A DNA stretch of 64,000 bases from Marinomonas rhodophyticola (GTDB taxonomy: Bacteria > Pseudomonadota > Gammaproteobacteria > Pseudomonadales > Marinomonadaceae), in assembly GCF_026113935.1 (NCBI RefSeq), contig NZ_JAPEUL010000011.1, positions 248,001-312,000 on the forward strand, read 5' to 3'. A model generated the notes under the pieces. That model was not told where the DNA came from. It made no database searches and saw only the letters and a list, made by a program, of their open reading frames with translations. Positions 11,001-21,238 of this stretch are shown piece after piece. Position numbers and translations under genes: made by a program. The stretch's first letter is position 1. Each line of letters starts with the position of its first letter.

Positions 11001-12821
11001 CCATGTATTAGTTGTGCCATCACCATTTTGGTCCAGTTCATATGGGCGAGCTTCTAGAACTCGTAGTCCCATGTATTCCAATATCGGTAATACGTCTGAC
11101 AAGACCAGCGTGGTGCCAGCGCCATATACTTTAAAGAAGTAATTGTTTTTTGCTTGACCAACTTGACGATAAATGTGTGTCGATGTATCTCCTTCGCCCG
11201 CTAATTGGCTTAAACGCTCAATGTCTAGTACCGCGGCATTTGGAGAAAAGTCTTCACGGTAGGCTGCAGGTAAGTAGGCGACATAATTGTTGAAAAGGCG
11301 GTTGCCGTTTTCTTCGCCATGGCTCTTATGTAAGGCATTGAGTAATTTGTCTTCCCATGAACTCATCGCATCTTGCATCTTACGTTGAATGTCTTCTACG
11401 TCGATGGTTGGGCTTTGACTAGGATCGGCAATCTGAATCGTAAAGTTGACTCGCGCCAAGACTAGCTGAGAAAACTGCACGTTAAATTCTGAGCTGGTAC
11501 CGTTGCACGCATTCATCAGAATGTCTTGCATTTTTATGCGCAATTCTGTGTTGTAACGATCTCTTGGCACATAGACGAGTGCATTCAAGAAGCGGCCATA
11601 AATGTCTTTGCGCAGGAATACACGCAATTGGCGACGCTCTTGAATCGCAAGAATGCTTTCAATCGTGACGAAAAGTTCATCCACTGGCGCTTGCAGCATC
11701 TCATCACGAGGGTAGCTATTTAGAATGTGTTTTAGATTTTTGCCCTTGTGGCTGTTTGGATCCACATTGGCCTTTTCAACAATGACGTTGAGTTTTTTGC
11801 GCAGTAATGGAATGTCTTGTAAGCGAGCAATGTAAGCCGCAGAAGAATATAAGCCAAAGAAGCGCCATTCTCCAATCACGTTGCCTTTCTTATCGAAGCG
11901 TTTGATGCCAAGGTAATCAAGGTGAACAGGACGATGAACCGTTGATACCGCTGTCGACTTGGTCAAAATTAGGATGTTGTTACTGTCAACAGCGAGTTTG
12001 GCCAAGTTATTTTCTAATACAATGTCGCGTTTCACTTTTTTATCGTTGATGTCGCGGAACGTGCCTAAGCCAGAACCTTCAACCAATTTTAGATGGGTTT
12101 CATTGTCTTCAACGGCGAGGTCATAAGCGCGAAAGCCAATAAAGGTGAAGTGGTCGTTTTCTACCCAACGTAAGAAATCAAGGATTTCTTGGTGTTCTTC
12201 ATTGCCTTTTAAATGGGCTAATTGTTCAGATTCTTTGATGATTTCGTTTAATCGCGCTTTCATCGTAGGCCAATCAGCTACGGTTTTTTTCACATCGACT
12301 AAACTGCTAAGCAGTTCTTCTTTAATCTTATCCAGCAAGTTGATATCAGACAAACGGTCGATCTCAAATCGCATTAGGGCTTCATGTGTTTTAGATTCAA
12401 GGTTAATACCTTGCAATTCGCCTTTCTTATTACGTTCAACTGGCACCACAGGATGAGATGTCATATGAATGGTGTGGCCAAGACGAACGAGTGCCATATT
12501 GAAAGATGACACAAGGAAAGGCATGTCATCGGTTAGAATTTCGATAACCGTGTGTGTAGATTGCCAGCTGTGTTCTTCGTAGTTTGGATTGTAAACACGA
12601 ACTTTTGGTTGATTAACTGGACGTTGTTGTAAGAAATCCCATAAGCAGACGATGGTGCCGTACAGGTTCTCAATGGATTCATTGACCAAATCTTCCGTTA
12701 AAGAGTCCTGAAAGTAGAGGTGGGCAAGTTGAATCAGGTTATTGGCTTCGGTCGCATTGAAGTGTTCGTTTATTTCTACTTCGACGCGTTCGATTAATTC
12801 GCTTTTTTTATGATCAGTCAT
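8004..12821 (-). CDS. gdhB: NAD-specific glutamate dehydrogenase, large (about 180 kDa) type
   Basis: Catabolic enzyme oxidising glutamate to 2-oxoglutarate and ammonia with NAD. At 1605 residues it matches the length of the Pseudomonas GdhB class (about 1620 aa) rather than the 450-residue GDH. The long N-terminal half is regulatory (ACT-like) sequence. The catalytic core around residues 790-1000 shows [25 protein letters not shown] and a Gly-rich segment [17 protein letters not shown], consistent with substrate-binding lysines and the dinucleotide fold. The start ATG at 12821 is preceded by a GAGGGATGAG ribosome site. It is divergent from argR. In Pseudomonas aeruginosa the homologous gene is activated by ArgR, so the arrangement suggests local arginine control (inference). 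Confidence 0.95.
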   Translation of the reverse strand: MTDHKKSELIERVEVEINEHFNATEANNLIQLAHLYFQDSLTEDLVNESIENLYGTIVCLWDFLQQRPVNQPKVRVYNPNYEEHSWQSTHTVIEILTDDMPFLVSSFNMALVRLGHTIHMTSHPVVPVERNKKGELQGINLESKTHEALMRFEIDRLSDINLLDKIKEELLSSLVDVKKTVADWPTMKARLNEIIKESEQLAHLKGNEEHQEILDFLRWVENDHFTFIGFRAYDLAVEDNETHLKLVEGSGLGTFRDINDKKVKRDIVLENNLAKLAVDSNNILILTKSTAVSTVHRPVHLDYLGIKRFDKKGNVIGEWRFFGLYSSAAYIARLQDIPLLRKKLNVIVEKANVDPNSHKGKNLKHILNSYPRDEMLQAPVDELFVTIESILAIQERRQLRVFLRKDIYGRFLNALVYVPRDRYNTELRIKMQDILMNACNGTSSEFNVQFSQLVLARVNFTIQIADPSQSPTIDVEDIQRKMQDAMSSWEDKLLNALHKSHGEENGNRLFNNYVAYLPAAYREDFSPNAAVLDIERLSQLAGEGDTSTHIYRQVGQAKNNYFFKVYGAGTTLVLSDVLPILEYMGLRVLEARPYELDQNGDGTTNTWVVEFAISVDADVNLEKNTQREAFQDAFNQIFRRRVENDRFNALVLSASLTWRQVTMLRALTKYLMQLQVPFSLQYMQQTLEKNASIARLLVQLFEQRFDPSQEAKRDEKVQKLLEKIDLELDQVANLDEDRILKHYLSVIQAMLRTNFYQAGAEGEIKDYVSFKLDPSLIPAVPLPRPKFEIFVYAPWVEGIHMRGGKVARGGLRWSDRMEDFRTEVLGLVKAQMVKNAVIVPSGAKGGFVAKQLKKNASREEVQAEVIHCYTTFISGLLDITDNLIKNEVVPPLSVLRYDEDDPYLVVAADKGTATFSDLANSISAKYNFWLGDAFASGGSNGYDHKKMGITARGAWESVKRQFKEIGVNCQTTDFTAVGIGDMAGDVFGNGMLLSKHIQLVAAFNHMHIFIDPTPDAASSFVERERMFKLPRSSWEDYNKELISKGGGVFNRSAKSIPINADIRKALGIEGNVKSMAPTELINAILKAPVDLLWNGGIGTYVKSETESHADAGDSANNSLRVNGKELRCKIVGEGGNLGLTQLGRIEFAQKGGLISTDAIDNSAGVDSSDHEVNIKILLNRVVENGDLTEKQRNSLLAEMTDEVGNLVLRHNRGQSHLLSLANAQAPERLADHWRLIQSLVREGRLNREIEYLPSDAQIKKRLNKGQGLTRPEISVLLAYSKIKLSEQLVEDGIGEDVDLTTQINEYFPTQLTKHFGGQMASHPLIQEIIAGHVTNNLGNRMGPTFSTYMQEETSASSLNVVRAYMAAEDIFGIPALWDAVNSLDFTVENTVLNGLLIRIQGLLERATLWLLRNTRESLSIQRLKDAYKPGVEVIRANMQAILTESSQAHLADITTRLVEHNIPVEIAERLSSLHYLFYGLDIIRVAANTETEVLDVAQTYFALEMDLELHWLRHKVSELSADDVWQRRAKGGLGDEIDNSLRTLTQEVIQSSADIKKLEQRLTHWRESNSDSIKHYRATFSEIKTESEFTLAMITVAIRELRNLI

Positions 12822-12946
12822 TAGAACTCATCCCTCGTTGTGGTGTTCTTAATAAAACTAGTAGGTAGTGCAATGTTATGAAAGTACAAGGTTTGGACTC
12901 TTGATAAGATTATTATGAAAAATTCACTCCTTTGATAGTTAGTAAC

Positions 12947-12962
12947 TTATCTAATTGCGACA
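12947..12962 (-). promoter_or_regulatory. Candidate ArgR half-site (TGTCGC-N8-AA)
   Basis: On the minus strand the sequence reads TGTCGC, eight bases, then AA, exactly the half-site consensus known for AraC-family ArgR of Pseudomonas aeruginosa. It sits between gdhB and argR, about 125 bases upstream of the gdhB start. The adjacent second half-site is degenerate, so this is a candidate only. Confidence 0.4.
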
Positions 12963-13115
12963 TATTGTTGTGATGTCTGGTTAATTGGGCTAAAAAAGTC
13001 TTGCTCAAGACGAAAAAAACCTTTGTTATCCATTTTAAACGAAATAAACTCCTTTTTTGTCTATAGTTCGCAGGATAATATTTTGTACAAGACCGAATTC
13101 GCATCAAGAGAAATC

Positions 13116-14147
13116 ATGCAGGCGAGCAAGAAGCCATTAAAATACGGTTTTTTGCTCTTACCGCATTATTCTATGCTGGGTTTTTCTTCCGCCATTGAAA
13201 CACTGCATATGGCGAACTGGGTGACAGGAAAAGAGCTATATTCTTTTTGCACGATCAGTCATGAAGAAAAACAAATCCCTTCAAATACGGGGGTTACAAC
13301 CGTATCTGACTACCTGACAAGTGACGCGCCGAGTGATTTGGATGCGATTTTTGTGTGTGGTGCGTCGCCAGTGATAAAAAACGAAAGTGAGACTTTAGAA
13401 AATTGGATAAAAAAACAAGCTAAAAGAAAGATTTCTCTGGGCGGAGTATGCACGGGAAGTTACTTATTAGCAAAAGCCGGCCTGCTAGATGGTTACCGCG
13501 CAACGATTCATTGGCGAAGTTTGGCGAATCTGCGTGACGAATTTCTACAAACGATTGTGTCCAACCACCTGTTTGAAGTTGATAGAGATCGTTATACTTG
13601 CAGTGGTGGCACAGCGGCTATGGATATGATGCTGTTTTTGATTGGTAAGCAGCATGGTATGTCCTTAGCGAGTAGTATTTCTGAACAGTTTGTTTGTGAG
13701 CGTATTCGCACTCATGAAGATCCTCAAAGAATTCCATTGCAGGCTAGAATTGGTACTGGACAGCCAAAATTGGTTGAGGCTGTGCAGCTAATGGAAGCCA
13801 ACATTCAAGAGCCTTTGTCTTCGGATGATATTGCCTATCATGTTGGTGTATCTAGACGACACTTAGAGCGCCTTTTTAAAAGTAATTTAGACATAGTGCC
13901 TTCGCGTTATTATTTAGAATTACGTTTACAGCATGCCAAACAGCTGATTACTCAGACGGACAAGAGTATCACTGAGGTGGGAGTAGCGTGTGGGTTTGGT
14001 TCTGCGCCCCATTTTAGTACCACCTATAAGGGTTTTTTTGGCATTACACCTAGGGAAGAACGCAATACAATTTATAAAACAATGCACAATAAAAGCCCAG
14101 CGCCTGTCCAAATGGACAAGAAAAAGAGGCAGTTATGGAAAAAGTAA
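13116..14147 (+). CDS. argR: AraC-family transcriptional regulator of arginine metabolism (ArgR, GATase1-like)
   Basis: The N-terminal two thirds is a DJ-1/PfpI-like sensing domain (residues about 5-190), with GGVCTGSYLLAKAGLLDGYRAT-type sequence near 115. The C-terminal AraC-type double helix-turn-helix spans about 225-325, with VSRRHLERLFK and ITEVGVACGFGSAPHFS. The tail closely resembles P. aeruginosa ArgR from memory (RIPLQARIG, LMEANIQEPL, YYLELRLQHA, GITPREERN). The ATG at 13116 is preferred over an in-frame TTG at 13023 because AAGAGA lies upstream and the family starts here; this gives 343 aa. It is divergent from gdhB and followed by an amino-acid ABC transporter, the layout expected of an arginine-responsive activator. 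This is unrelated to the ArgR repressor of E. coli. Confidence 0.85.
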   Translation: MQASKKPLKYGFLLLPHYSMLGFSSAIETLHMANWVTGKELYSFCTISHEEKQIPSNTGVTTVSDYLTSDAPSDLDAIFVCGASPVIKNESETLENWIKKQAKRKISLGGVCTGSYLLAKAGLLDGYRATIHWRSLANLRDEFLQTIVSNHLFEVDRDRYTCSGGTAAMDMMLFLIGKQHGMSLASSISEQFVCERIRTHEDPQRIPLQARIGTGQPKLVEAVQLMEANIQEPLSSDDIAYHVGVSRRHLERLFKSNLDIVPSRYYLELRLQHAKQLITQTDKSITEVGVACGFGSAPHFSTTYKGFFGITPREERNTIYKTMHNKSPAPVQMDKKKRQLWKK

Positions 14148-14286
14148 CTTAAAATATGGGGTAAATTGTTTTTGGCGTGATTCTTGTATTCTACTTAATT
14201 GCGCAAGCTGTTTGCTTTTATTAGTCCAGTGTTGTGCTATTTTACGTCAAAAATAATAAATTTATAAAATGAAAAAGGTAGAAAAC

Positions 14287-15054
14287 ATGTCGAAAGTCCT
14301 GGCGTTAGAGCTCATTGATATTCACAAAACGTTTGGCGATATTGAGGTGTTAAAGGGCATTTCCCTAAAAGCCTATGACGGTGATGTCATTTCCATTCTT
14401 GGATCCAGTGGTTCAGGTAAAAGTACCTTCTTGCGTTGCATTAACATGCTTGAAAATCCAACACGGGGTGAGATTGTCTTCAATGGCAATAAGCTCGATC
14501 TGGTTCAAGGCGAATCCGATTTGGTCGCAAATAACATGAAACAACTCACTCAGATGCGTCAGCAGATAGGATTTGTGTTTCAAAGTTTTAATTTGTGGCC
14601 TCATATGACGATTTTACAAAATGTCATGGAAGGGCCATTGCATGTTCTAAAGCGTCCGAAACACGAAGTGGCTGAGTACGCTGAGCATTTATTGCGAAAA
14701 GTCGGCATTGCTGAGAAAAAGAACATGTATCCCAATCAGCTATCTGGTGGCCAGCAGCAACGTGTTGCTATCGCTAGAACATTGGCCATGGACCCTCAAG
14801 TTATTCTGTTTGATGAACCTACTTCTGCTTTGGATCCTGAGCTAGTGGGTGAAGTATTGGGCGTTATGCGCAATTTAGCGGAAGAAGGGCGTACTATGCT
14901 GATTGTGACTCACGAAATGAATTTTGCTCGTGAAGTATCCAGTGATGTCGTATTCCTTCATCAAGGCGTCGTAGAGGAAAAAGGTACACCAAGTCAGGTT
15001 TTTAGTGCACCAAAATCGGAGCGTTGTAAGGCGTTTTTATCTAGTGTGTTTTAG
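14287..15054 (+). CDS. aotP: Basic amino acid ABC transporter, ATP-binding protein (AotP/HisP-like)
   Basis: Cytoplasmic ATPase energising import by the three following components. The 255-residue protein has Walker [10 protein letters not shown] near residue 36, Q-loop [11 protein letters not shown] near 92, signature LSGGQQQR near 153, Walker [15 protein letters not shown] near 173 and H-loop VTHEMNF near 207. It matches the HisP/GlnQ/ArtP class. The ATG at 14287 has AAGGT eight bases upstream; the in-frame ATG at 14269 has no ribosome site. Order ATPase, binding protein, two permeases, directly after argR, suggests the Aot arginine/ornithine system, but specificity cannot be read from this subunit. 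Confidence 0.9.
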   Translation: MSKVLALELIDIHKTFGDIEVLKGISLKAYDGDVISILGSSGSGKSTFLRCINMLENPTRGEIVFNGNKLDLVQGESDLVANNMKQLTQMRQQIGFVFQSFNLWPHMTILQNVMEGPLHVLKRPKHEVAEYAEHLLRKVGIAEKKNMYPNQLSGGQQQRVAIARTLAMDPQVILFDEPTSALDPELVGEVLGVMRNLAEEGRTMLIVTHEMNFAREVSSDVVFLHQGVVEEKGTPSQVFSAPKSERCKAFLSSVF

Positions 15055-15131
15055 GCCATGCTTAATTACTTAAGTAAGACATTATAAAAAGCAAAAATGA
15101 TCAAATAAACAAATATTCCAAGGGGATTATA

Positions 15132-15891
15132 ATGAAATTGAAAAAAGTAGTGTTAGGCTCAGCGTTGTTGCTAACAGCGGCGTTGTCAACGGTGTCTGTA
15201 CAGGCGGCTGACAAAGTGCGTTTTGTAACAGAAGGTGCTTGGGACTCCATTTAACTTTATTGATGAAGCGGGAAAACCACAGGGTTTTGACGTTGATATT
15301 GCCCGTGCATTGTGCGCAAAAATGGCAGCAGATTGTGAGATTCTTACCCAAGATTGGGATGGTTTGATCCCTGGCCTGAAAGTACGCAAATTCGACGCCA
15401 TTATTGCGTCTATGTCAATTACCGAAGATCGTCTAAAAGTCGTTGATTTTACAAATAAATACTATTCTGGCGGTCTGCGTTTCATGGGGCGTGTAGGAGA
15501 CAATTTTGATTTGAATAATCTTTCTGGTAAGACTATTGGTGCGCAGCGCGCAACCCTTGGTGCACAATACCTAGAAGACAATTTCACAGGTAAAGCGGAT
15601 CTTAAATTTTACGATAACCAAGATAACGTCTATTTGGATTTAGTGGCGGGTCGTTTAGACATCGTTTTATCTGATGAGCTACCGACATATAACTGGTTAA
15701 AAACATCCGAGAGTGGTGCTAAGTTTGAATTTAAAGGTGATGCCTTCATGAAGACGGATAACATTGGTATCGCGGTTCGTAAAGGGGATGACAAGTTAAA
15801 AGAAAAACTGAACAAAGCGTTGGATCAGATCTTAGCGGATGGCACTTATCAGAAGATTAACGCTAAGTACTTCCCGTTCTCTATCTACTAA
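15132..15891 (+). CDS. aotJ: Basic amino acid ABC transporter, periplasmic binding protein, frame broken near 15245
   Basis: Secreted solute-binding protein of the AotJ/HisJ/ArtJ family. The ATG at 15132 follows AGGGGATT and encodes a clear signal peptide (basic MKLKK, hydrophobic core, cleavage near VQA-A). After VRFVTEGAW the frame hits TAA at 15252. The expected PFNFIDEAGKPQGFDVDIA resumes one base later, through SFSITEDR-like and DLVAGRLDIVLSD motifs to PFSIY at 15891. One extra base in GGACTCC at 15242-15248 explains it; the repaired protein is 252 aa, near the family norm of about 260. Ligand is likely arginine, ornithine or lysine by family and neighbours. Confidence 0.87.
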
Positions 15892-16040
15892 GTTGACTGG
15901 AGGCTCGAATAGTCTAGCGCATGATTTACCCGTTAAGTCATGTGTGGATTTTTCGGTCTAGTTATAGAGTTGATATTTCTTGCAGCCTATCGATATTTTA
16001 TGTCGATAGGCTGATGTTAAGCTTAGTCTGAGAAAAAACT

Positions 16041-16730
16041 ATGATTGATCTTCATGGCTTCGGTGATCAGCTACTACAGGGTGCTGTTGTGACCTTGGAG
16101 CTGGCAATGTGTTCGCTGTTTGTTGGCTTAGTTTTAGGATTATTAGGCGCTTCTGCTAAATTATCCTCTTTCAAAGTTCTTAGGTGGATTGCTCATGGCT
16201 ATACCACCATTATTCGTGGCATTCCCGAACTCCTTACCGTACTTATCATTTACTTTGGTGCAACCAGTGTTTTGATGGCAGTTGCTGGGCTTTTTGGCTA
16301 CGACGAATACATCGAGGTAGGGGCATTCGCGGCGGGTGTCACGGCGCTTGGTTTGACTTTTGGTGCCTATGCAACTGAAGTGTTTCGCGGCGCGTTACAA
16401 TCTATACCAAAAGGCCAGCATGAAGCGGCAACTGCTTTAGGGATGGGGCCGATTCGAAAATTTTATCGAATTATTTTGCCGCAGGTATGGCGAATTGCGT
16501 TACCTGGGCTTGGGAATTTGTTTCTTGTTCTGTTAAAAGATACGGCGTTAGTGTCGGTTGTAGGTCTAGACGATATTATGCGTAAGGCAAATATTGCTGT
16601 GAGTAGCACCAAAGAAGCGTTTTTGTTTTATTTGGTGGCCGCTTTTATGTACTTGGCGTTGACCATTATTTCTATGGTATTCGTTTCTTATTTGGAAAAA
16701 CGCGCAAGCCGTGGTTTAACGAGAGGATAG
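16041..16730 (+). CDS. aotQ: Basic amino acid ABC transporter permease (AotQ/HisQ-like)
   Basis: Inner-membrane permease of 229 residues with about five hydrophobic segments. The cytoplasmic EAA loop, contacting the ATPase, reads GQHEAATALGMGP near residue 128. The opening residues GDQLLQGAVVTLELA and the segment RGIPELLTVLIIYFGAT near 61 are typical of the HisQ/ArtQ branch. It pairs with the next gene, which starts three bases after this stop; the two form the heterodimeric channel. A 149-base spacer separates it from the binding-protein gene, within the range of such operons. Confidence 0.9.
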   Translation: MIDLHGFGDQLLQGAVVTLELAMCSLFVGLVLGLLGASAKLSSFKVLRWIAHGYTTIIRGIPELLTVLIIYFGATSVLMAVAGLFGYDEYIEVGAFAAGVTALGLTFGAYATEVFRGALQSIPKGQHEAATALGMGPIRKFYRIILPQVWRIALPGLGNLFLVLLKDTALVSVVGLDDIMRKANIAVSSTKEAFLFYLVAAFMYLALTIISMVFVSYLEKRASRGLTRG

Positions 16731-16733
16731 TGT

Positions 16734-17444
16734 ATGGACTTTTCGGTAGTTGTTGAATACTTCCCTCGTTTGCTTGAGGGGGCTTGGGTCAGTATTCAAT
16801 TAGTGATGATATCCATTGTGCTTGGTGGTGTTTTTGCTTTGCCTATCGCTTTAGCGCGGATCTCTCCTGTGGCTTGGATAAGAGCAATCCCTTTTGCTTA
16901 CATTTTTTTCTTTCGTGGTACGCCGTTATTGGTGCAGATCTTTTTGGTCTACTACGGTGCCTCACAATTTGATGTTGTTCGAGAAAGTGTGTTCTGGCCG
17001 ATACTGAAAGAGCCATTTTGGTGTGCAATCATCGCTTTTACTCTGAATACGTCAGCTTATACAGCGGAGATCTTTCGTGGGGCGATTCAGGCCATCCCTC
17101 CAGGAGAAGTGGAAGCTTGCAAGGTGATCGGTATGACAAAAACGCAAATGTATCGTCGTGTTCTATTGCCGCGTGCATTTGGTATCGTATTACCAGCTTA
17201 TGGTAATGAAATCATTCTGATGCTCAAGGGCAGTGCATTGGCGAGTACTATTACCATTTTGGATCTAACGGGAATGGCGAGAACTATTATTGCTAGAACC
17301 TATACGCCAATGGAAATATTCTTGGCGGCAGGTGCCATTTATTTGGTCATTAGTATTGTCATCATTGCCATTTTTCGTCAAATAGAGCAACGTCAGAATC
17401 GTTATTTAGGGACTTTATCTATTAAAGTTCCTGATAAAGGCTAG
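16734..17444 (+). CDS. aotM: Basic amino acid ABC transporter permease (AotM/HisM-like)
   Basis: Second membrane subunit, 236 residues, five or so membrane helices. The FFRGTPLLVQIFLVYYG segment near residue 59 and the EAA loop PPGEVEACKVIGM near 122 are characteristic of HisM/ArtM permeases. The ATG at 16734 follows GAGAGGA within the end of aotQ, so translation is probably coupled. The gene closes the transporter operon and is followed by a strong terminator. Confidence 0.9.
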   Translation: MDFSVVVEYFPRLLEGAWVSIQLVMISIVLGGVFALPIALARISPVAWIRAIPFAYIFFFRGTPLLVQIFLVYYGASQFDVVRESVFWPILKEPFWCAIIAFTLNTSAYTAEIFRGAIQAIPPGEVEACKVIGMTKTQMYRRVLLPRAFGIVLPAYGNEIILMLKGSALASTITILDLTGMARTIIARTYTPMEIFLAAGAIYLVISIVIIAIFRQIEQRQNRYLGTLSIKVPDKG

Positions 17445-17463
17445 CGTCAACGAGGTTGCAAAC

Positions 17464-17494
17464 ATAAAAAAGAGGCCAAGGCCTCTTTTTTATG
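17464..17494. terminator. Bidirectional rho-independent terminator
   Basis: AAAAAAGAGGCC and GGCCTCTTTTTT form a hairpin with T-runs on both strands, between the aot operon and the convergent P-II gene. Confidence 0.92.
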
Positions 17495-17535
17495 TTTAGT
17501 GCTTTAAGTGTGCGCTGCAAGACGCACCAATGGAT

Positions 17536-17922
<387 letters not shown>

Positions 17923-18011
17923 CTATTGTAAAAGTCGCCACAGGCTAGAGGGTTATGATCTACATTTAATAGTGGTCTGTGTGTGATTTTATCGGAGTAG
18001 GAGGGCTTGAA

Positions 18012-18380
18012 ATGAAAAAAATAACATCGAGCGAGCAATTTATGGACAAAGCTGCGTCATTGTTTGCGGATATTGCCAGTGTATTATCCACAAGAGAGGG
18101 CATTCGCCTATCCAGTGTGTCAACGCCTCAAAATGTGGCTTGTTATCAGGTAAGTGGCGTAAAACGTTGTTTGCTTTTAAGGCTGGTGTTGATTCCTATG
18201 TCAACGGGCCACGTTTTAGCACGGTTGTCTTGGCTTGATGGTCGAGGGATAGATCATGTTTGTTGCTACCTTAATGAGTCGTTCGAGCGTTTGTTGGTAG
18301 CGTCTGATGGTGGTTGGAAAAAACAAAAGAAAAGTGCCGAGTTACTCTGTTTGCAAGGTCTTGAGTCGTTGGTAGCGTGA
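18012..18380 (+). CDS. Hypothetical protein, 122 aa
   Basis: Unrecognised protein. The ATG at 18012 has GGAGG eight bases upstream, so it is chosen over upstream in-frame codons. The product has no signal peptide or clear membrane helix, although a short hydrophobic stretch (CLLLRLVLIPM) lies near residue 55. It contains several cysteines and a basic patch KKQKKSAE near the C-terminus. It is monocistronic between the P-II gene (divergent) and hemE (convergent). The ribosome site and lack of an overlapping gene support it being real. Confidence 0.55.
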   Translation: MKKITSSEQFMDKAASLFADIASVLSTREGIRLSSVSTPQNVACYQVSGVKRCLLLRLVLIPMSTGHVLARLSWLDGRGIDHVCCYLNESFERLLVASDGGWKKQKKSAELLCLQGLESLVA

Positions 18381-18382
18381 TG

Positions 18383-18419
18383 TAGCTCGGCACCAAACGT
18401 GGTAATTGGCTCCGAGCTA
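18383..18419. terminator. Hairpin between convergent genes, possible terminator
   Basis: Perfect 8-bp inverted repeat TAGCTCGG / CCGAGCTA separated by 21 bases. It lies between the convergent 122-aa gene and hemE. There is no T-run, so termination is uncertain. Confidence 0.35.
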
Positions 18420-18436
18420 ATACGTGGATCTACCGA

Positions 18437-19538
18437 TTAAAGACCGTTTAATGCGTCTAAGTCATCGTATTTAGGTTCATGGTATTTTCGTCCAAGTTTG
18501 TGAACCGCATCAATCAAATATTTAGGGTGATCAGGGTGTACGAATTGATGAATGCCATGACCAAGATTAAATACGTGTCCACTACCTGTGCCGAAGCCTG
18601 ATAAGACGTTTTCTACTTCACGCTCAATTACATCTTTGCCTGCATACAGAACACAAGGGTCTATGTTACCTTGTAAAGCCACGCTCTGGCCCACACGCGC
18701 TCGTGCTTCCGCGATATCGGTCGTCCAGTCTAAACCAAGTGCGTCGGTACCTGTGGCAGCCATGTTTTCCAACCATTGACCACCGTTTTTCGTAAATAAG
18801 ATGACAGGGATTCGTTTTCCTTCATGAACACGGATAAGGCCATCTAAAATCTGCTTCATGTAGAGTAACGAAAATTGTTGATACATTGGGCCACTTAATA
18901 CGCCTCCCCAAGTATCAAAGATTTGTAAGGCTTGTGCGCCGGCCAATATTTGACCGTTTAAATACGCTGTAACGGATTTTGCCAGTTTATCTAATAGCGC
19001 GTGTAAGATGTCAGGCGAACGGTACATCATGGCTTTAATGTGGCGAAAATCTTTGCTAGAACCGCCTTCCACCATATAGGTTGCCAGTGTCCATGGGCTA
19101 CCAGAAAAGCCAATAAGGGGGACATGCCCATTGAGTGCGTGGCGAATGGTTGTTACCGCCTTCATCACATAATCTAAGTCGTTTGCTTGAGTAACTGGGA
19201 TGGCATCGACATCGGCTTTGCCGCGAATGGTGTGTCTAAATTTGGGGCCTTCGCCTGTCTCAAAGTACAGTCCTAAACCCATTGCATCTGGAATGGTTAA
19301 TATGTCCGAGAATAGAATGGCGGCATCTAGATTATAGCGTTCAAGTGGTTGCAGCGTGACTTCACAAGCAAATGCATCGTTTTTACAAAGACTCAAAAAA
19401 TCGCCTGCGGTAGCGCGGCTAGCACGATACTCTGGTAGGTAACGTCCGGCCTGTCTCATCATCCATACAGGGGTAGTGTCGACAGGTTGTTTGAGTAATG
19501 CGCGCAAAAAGCGATCATTTTTGAGCCTCAGGAAACAT
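18437..19538 (-). CDS. hemE: Uroporphyrinogen decarboxylase, frame broken at the N-terminus
   Basis: Decarboxylates uroporphyrinogen III to coproporphyrinogen III in heme synthesis; cytosolic. Motifs [43 protein letters not shown] and FNLGHGIHQ match HemE throughout. The usual beginning, [11 protein letters not shown], is encoded just upstream of the internal TTG that the open frame would use. The natural ATG at 19538, with GGAGAG upstream, is one base out of register. The break falls in GAGGCTC (minus strand, 19523-19529): dropping the central base gives [15 protein letters not shown] and 366 aa, close to the E. coli start MTELKNDR. Since HemE is normally essential, a sequence error is most likely. 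Confidence 0.93.
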
Positions 19539-19692
19539 TAGTACTCTCCAGTGTAAATTTTCAGTTGACGCATTTTACCTAACTTATGTAGGAAAAGCAG
19601 AGTGAATAAGCACAATTTATGAGAAGGTGGACTAAAAGGCCAATATTATTGATCTATCGCAGGGTTTGTTGATGGCTATATGGGGCGAATCA

Positions 19693-20502
19693 TTAATCAC
19701 CAAGATAAGTTTTTAAACTGTTTTTTTGCACCCGTTGTACAGCATTTTCGATGTCTTTATTGGCATGCAACTCGGCTAACACTTTGGGAAACGCCGCTTT
19801 GGTTTGTTTAACGTCCATACCGGGTTTTAGGTGGTGAGAATAGAGGGCTTTAAGCAGTAAATAATCCAATGGACTGATGTAGGTGTCTATGCTGACATCA
19901 TTAAAAACCGAAGGAAATACGTCATTAGAATCGTTTGGAAGTCCCAGTAGTTGTGTGATCTCTTCCACGATACAATCTAAAAAGCGCGCTTTTCTGCGGG
20001 CGTAGTCGACAGGGATAATAATGCTGCCCTTGGTTATTTCGTATTTGCTATTACGGCTAAAATTACCTAGGCAGATCGCTTCGTCGAGTGCTTTACGGAT
20101 TGTTTCTGGATCACCTATGTACTGGCGCACCTTGTTTTCCATGTTGTCATAAGACGTAAAAATGACAAAAATATTGGCTTGTTCAGGCAAGGTCGTAAAA
20201 TCAATAGTCAGGCCTGTTATGTGGGCAAGGTGCTGAGCGTGGACACTGAGCAGTTCTTTTTGCAAGCTGGCATCACCCTGATCGCTTTCAAAAAACAGCT
20301 TAATAGGTTTATTCCAGCGTATCAGTTTAGGGTGTTTGGTTTCTTTGTATTCTCGTTCTAAAGCAATTTTTATGAAGCTTGCTTCTATGTAATCATCCTG
20401 TTGCCAACGCTCTTGCCCTAAAGAGTAAGAGGCAACAAAAAGAGTGAAGAGGCCAATACTATAGCGGGTCGCTGTCTTTAGGTTGCGTAAGCTTATGCGC
20501 AT
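19693..20502 (-). CDS. DUF2927 family secreted protein
   Basis: A 269-residue protein with an N-terminal hydrophobic segment (IGLFTLFVASYSLG) after basic residues, consistent with a signal peptide or anchor. The C-terminal half matches DUF2927 by memory: CIVEEITQLLGLPNDS near residue 180, SVFNDVS, then ISPLDYLLLKALY and LKPGM. The Glu-Glu-containing CIVEE segment resembles a metalloprotease-like helix, but no HExxH is present and no function is established. Its first 44 bases overlap the end of the upstream Nudix gene, so the two are probably co-transcribed and translationally coupled. Confidence 0.75.
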   Translation of the reverse strand: MRISLRNLKTATRYSIGLFTLFVASYSLGQERWQQDDYIEASFIKIALEREYKETKHPKLIRWNKPIKLFFESDQGDASLQKELLSVHAQHLAHITGLTIDFTTLPEQANIFVIFTSYDNMENKVRQYIGDPETIRKALDEAICLGNFSRNSKYEITKGSIIIPVDYARRKARFLDCIVEEITQLLGLPNDSNDVFPSVFNDVSIDTYISPLDYLLLKALYSHHLKPGMDVKQTKAAFPKVLAELHANKDIENAVQRVQKNSLKTYLGD

Positions 20503-20995
20503 AATGGCGAAGTGCTTCTAATGAGTCAGGTGTAAAGGAAAGATTATTTCTGTTAAGTAGAATGTCGTCAATGGCCATTTCATGTACAGAAGCGACTTCT
20601 TTGGGCTGTAAGGTAAGTTCACCATGGATGGCTTCATCATAGTGACAAGTATAAATTTTGCCCCAAATTTTAAAACCTTTCCCCTCTGTGAAAAAGACGC
20701 CTTGGCTTGTGAGAGGGGCATCAAAACCTAATTCTTCTTGCAGTTCTCTGTGTGCAGAATCTATGTAAGACTCGTTTTTTTCAACCACTCCGCCTGTTGT
20801 AATGCCGTAATAACCCGGACAGAAGGCTTTGTCGTCTGTACGTTTTTGAACGATTAAATTACCTTTCGTATTGAACACTAAAATGTAGGTGACACGGTGG
20901 TAATCTCTGCCAAAGTTCATTAGGTGTCGTGGTACATCGCCAATAATGGTGTTGTTTTGGTCGACTAGGATAATGACTTCGTCATTTTCGGGCAT
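20459..20995 (-). CDS. Nudix hydrolase (YfcD-like)
   Basis: A 178-residue protein with a complete Nudix box from GGVVEKNES to HRELQEELG (near residues 68-90), fitting GX5EX7REUXEEXGU. This binds divalent metal to cleave a diphosphate linked to another group. The N-terminal DEVIILVDQNNTIIG followed by HRVTYILVF resembles E. coli YfcD and isopentenyl-diphosphate isomerase-like Nudix proteins. The real substrate is unknown. Start ATG at 20995. It precedes and overlaps the DUF2927 gene by 44 bases, an unusually long overlap. Confidence 0.85.
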   Translation of the reverse strand: MPENDEVIILVDQNNTIIGDVPRHLMNFGRDYHRVTYILVFNTKGNLIVQKRTDDKAFCPGYYGITTGGVVEKNESYIDSAHRELQEELGFDAPLTSQGVFFTEGKGFKIWGKIYTCHYDEAIHGELTLQPKEVASVHEMAIDDILLNRNNLSFTPDSLEALRHYAHKLTQPKDSDPL

Positions 20996-21238
20996 AAAAT
21001 ACTCAATTTAATGGTGCTACGAATAGAAAGGGAAAGGGTATCGGCATTTTCTCTGAAAGAAAAGACTTCTTGGTTATTAATAAGAGTAGTCGATCATAAA
21101 GCAAACAGGTTACTTATGTCATTTGTCTTAAAAGCGACCTATTTTTCTGTTTTCCGCACGACCCTCTAAAAGATGAGCCTCCCATTGCTAAAAAAACGCT
21201 ATTATGATGTTTATTTTCGACTTAATTGGGTAGGGAAA

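Noticed and set aside
8004-12821. Numerous plus-strand ORFs of 60-100 codons inside gdhB
   Set aside because: All lie opposite the continuous 1605-codon gdhB frame and have no recognisable domains.
13023-14147. E. coli-type ArgR repressor
   Set aside because: The protein has a DJ-1/PfpI-like domain plus AraC helix-turn-helix, a different family from the hexameric ArgR repressor.
15900-15906. Noncoding GAGGCTC after aotJ, and GAGACTC at 56000
   Set aside because: They match the error pattern, but with no reading frame to test them they cannot be counted. The one at 56000 includes a plausible ribosome site.
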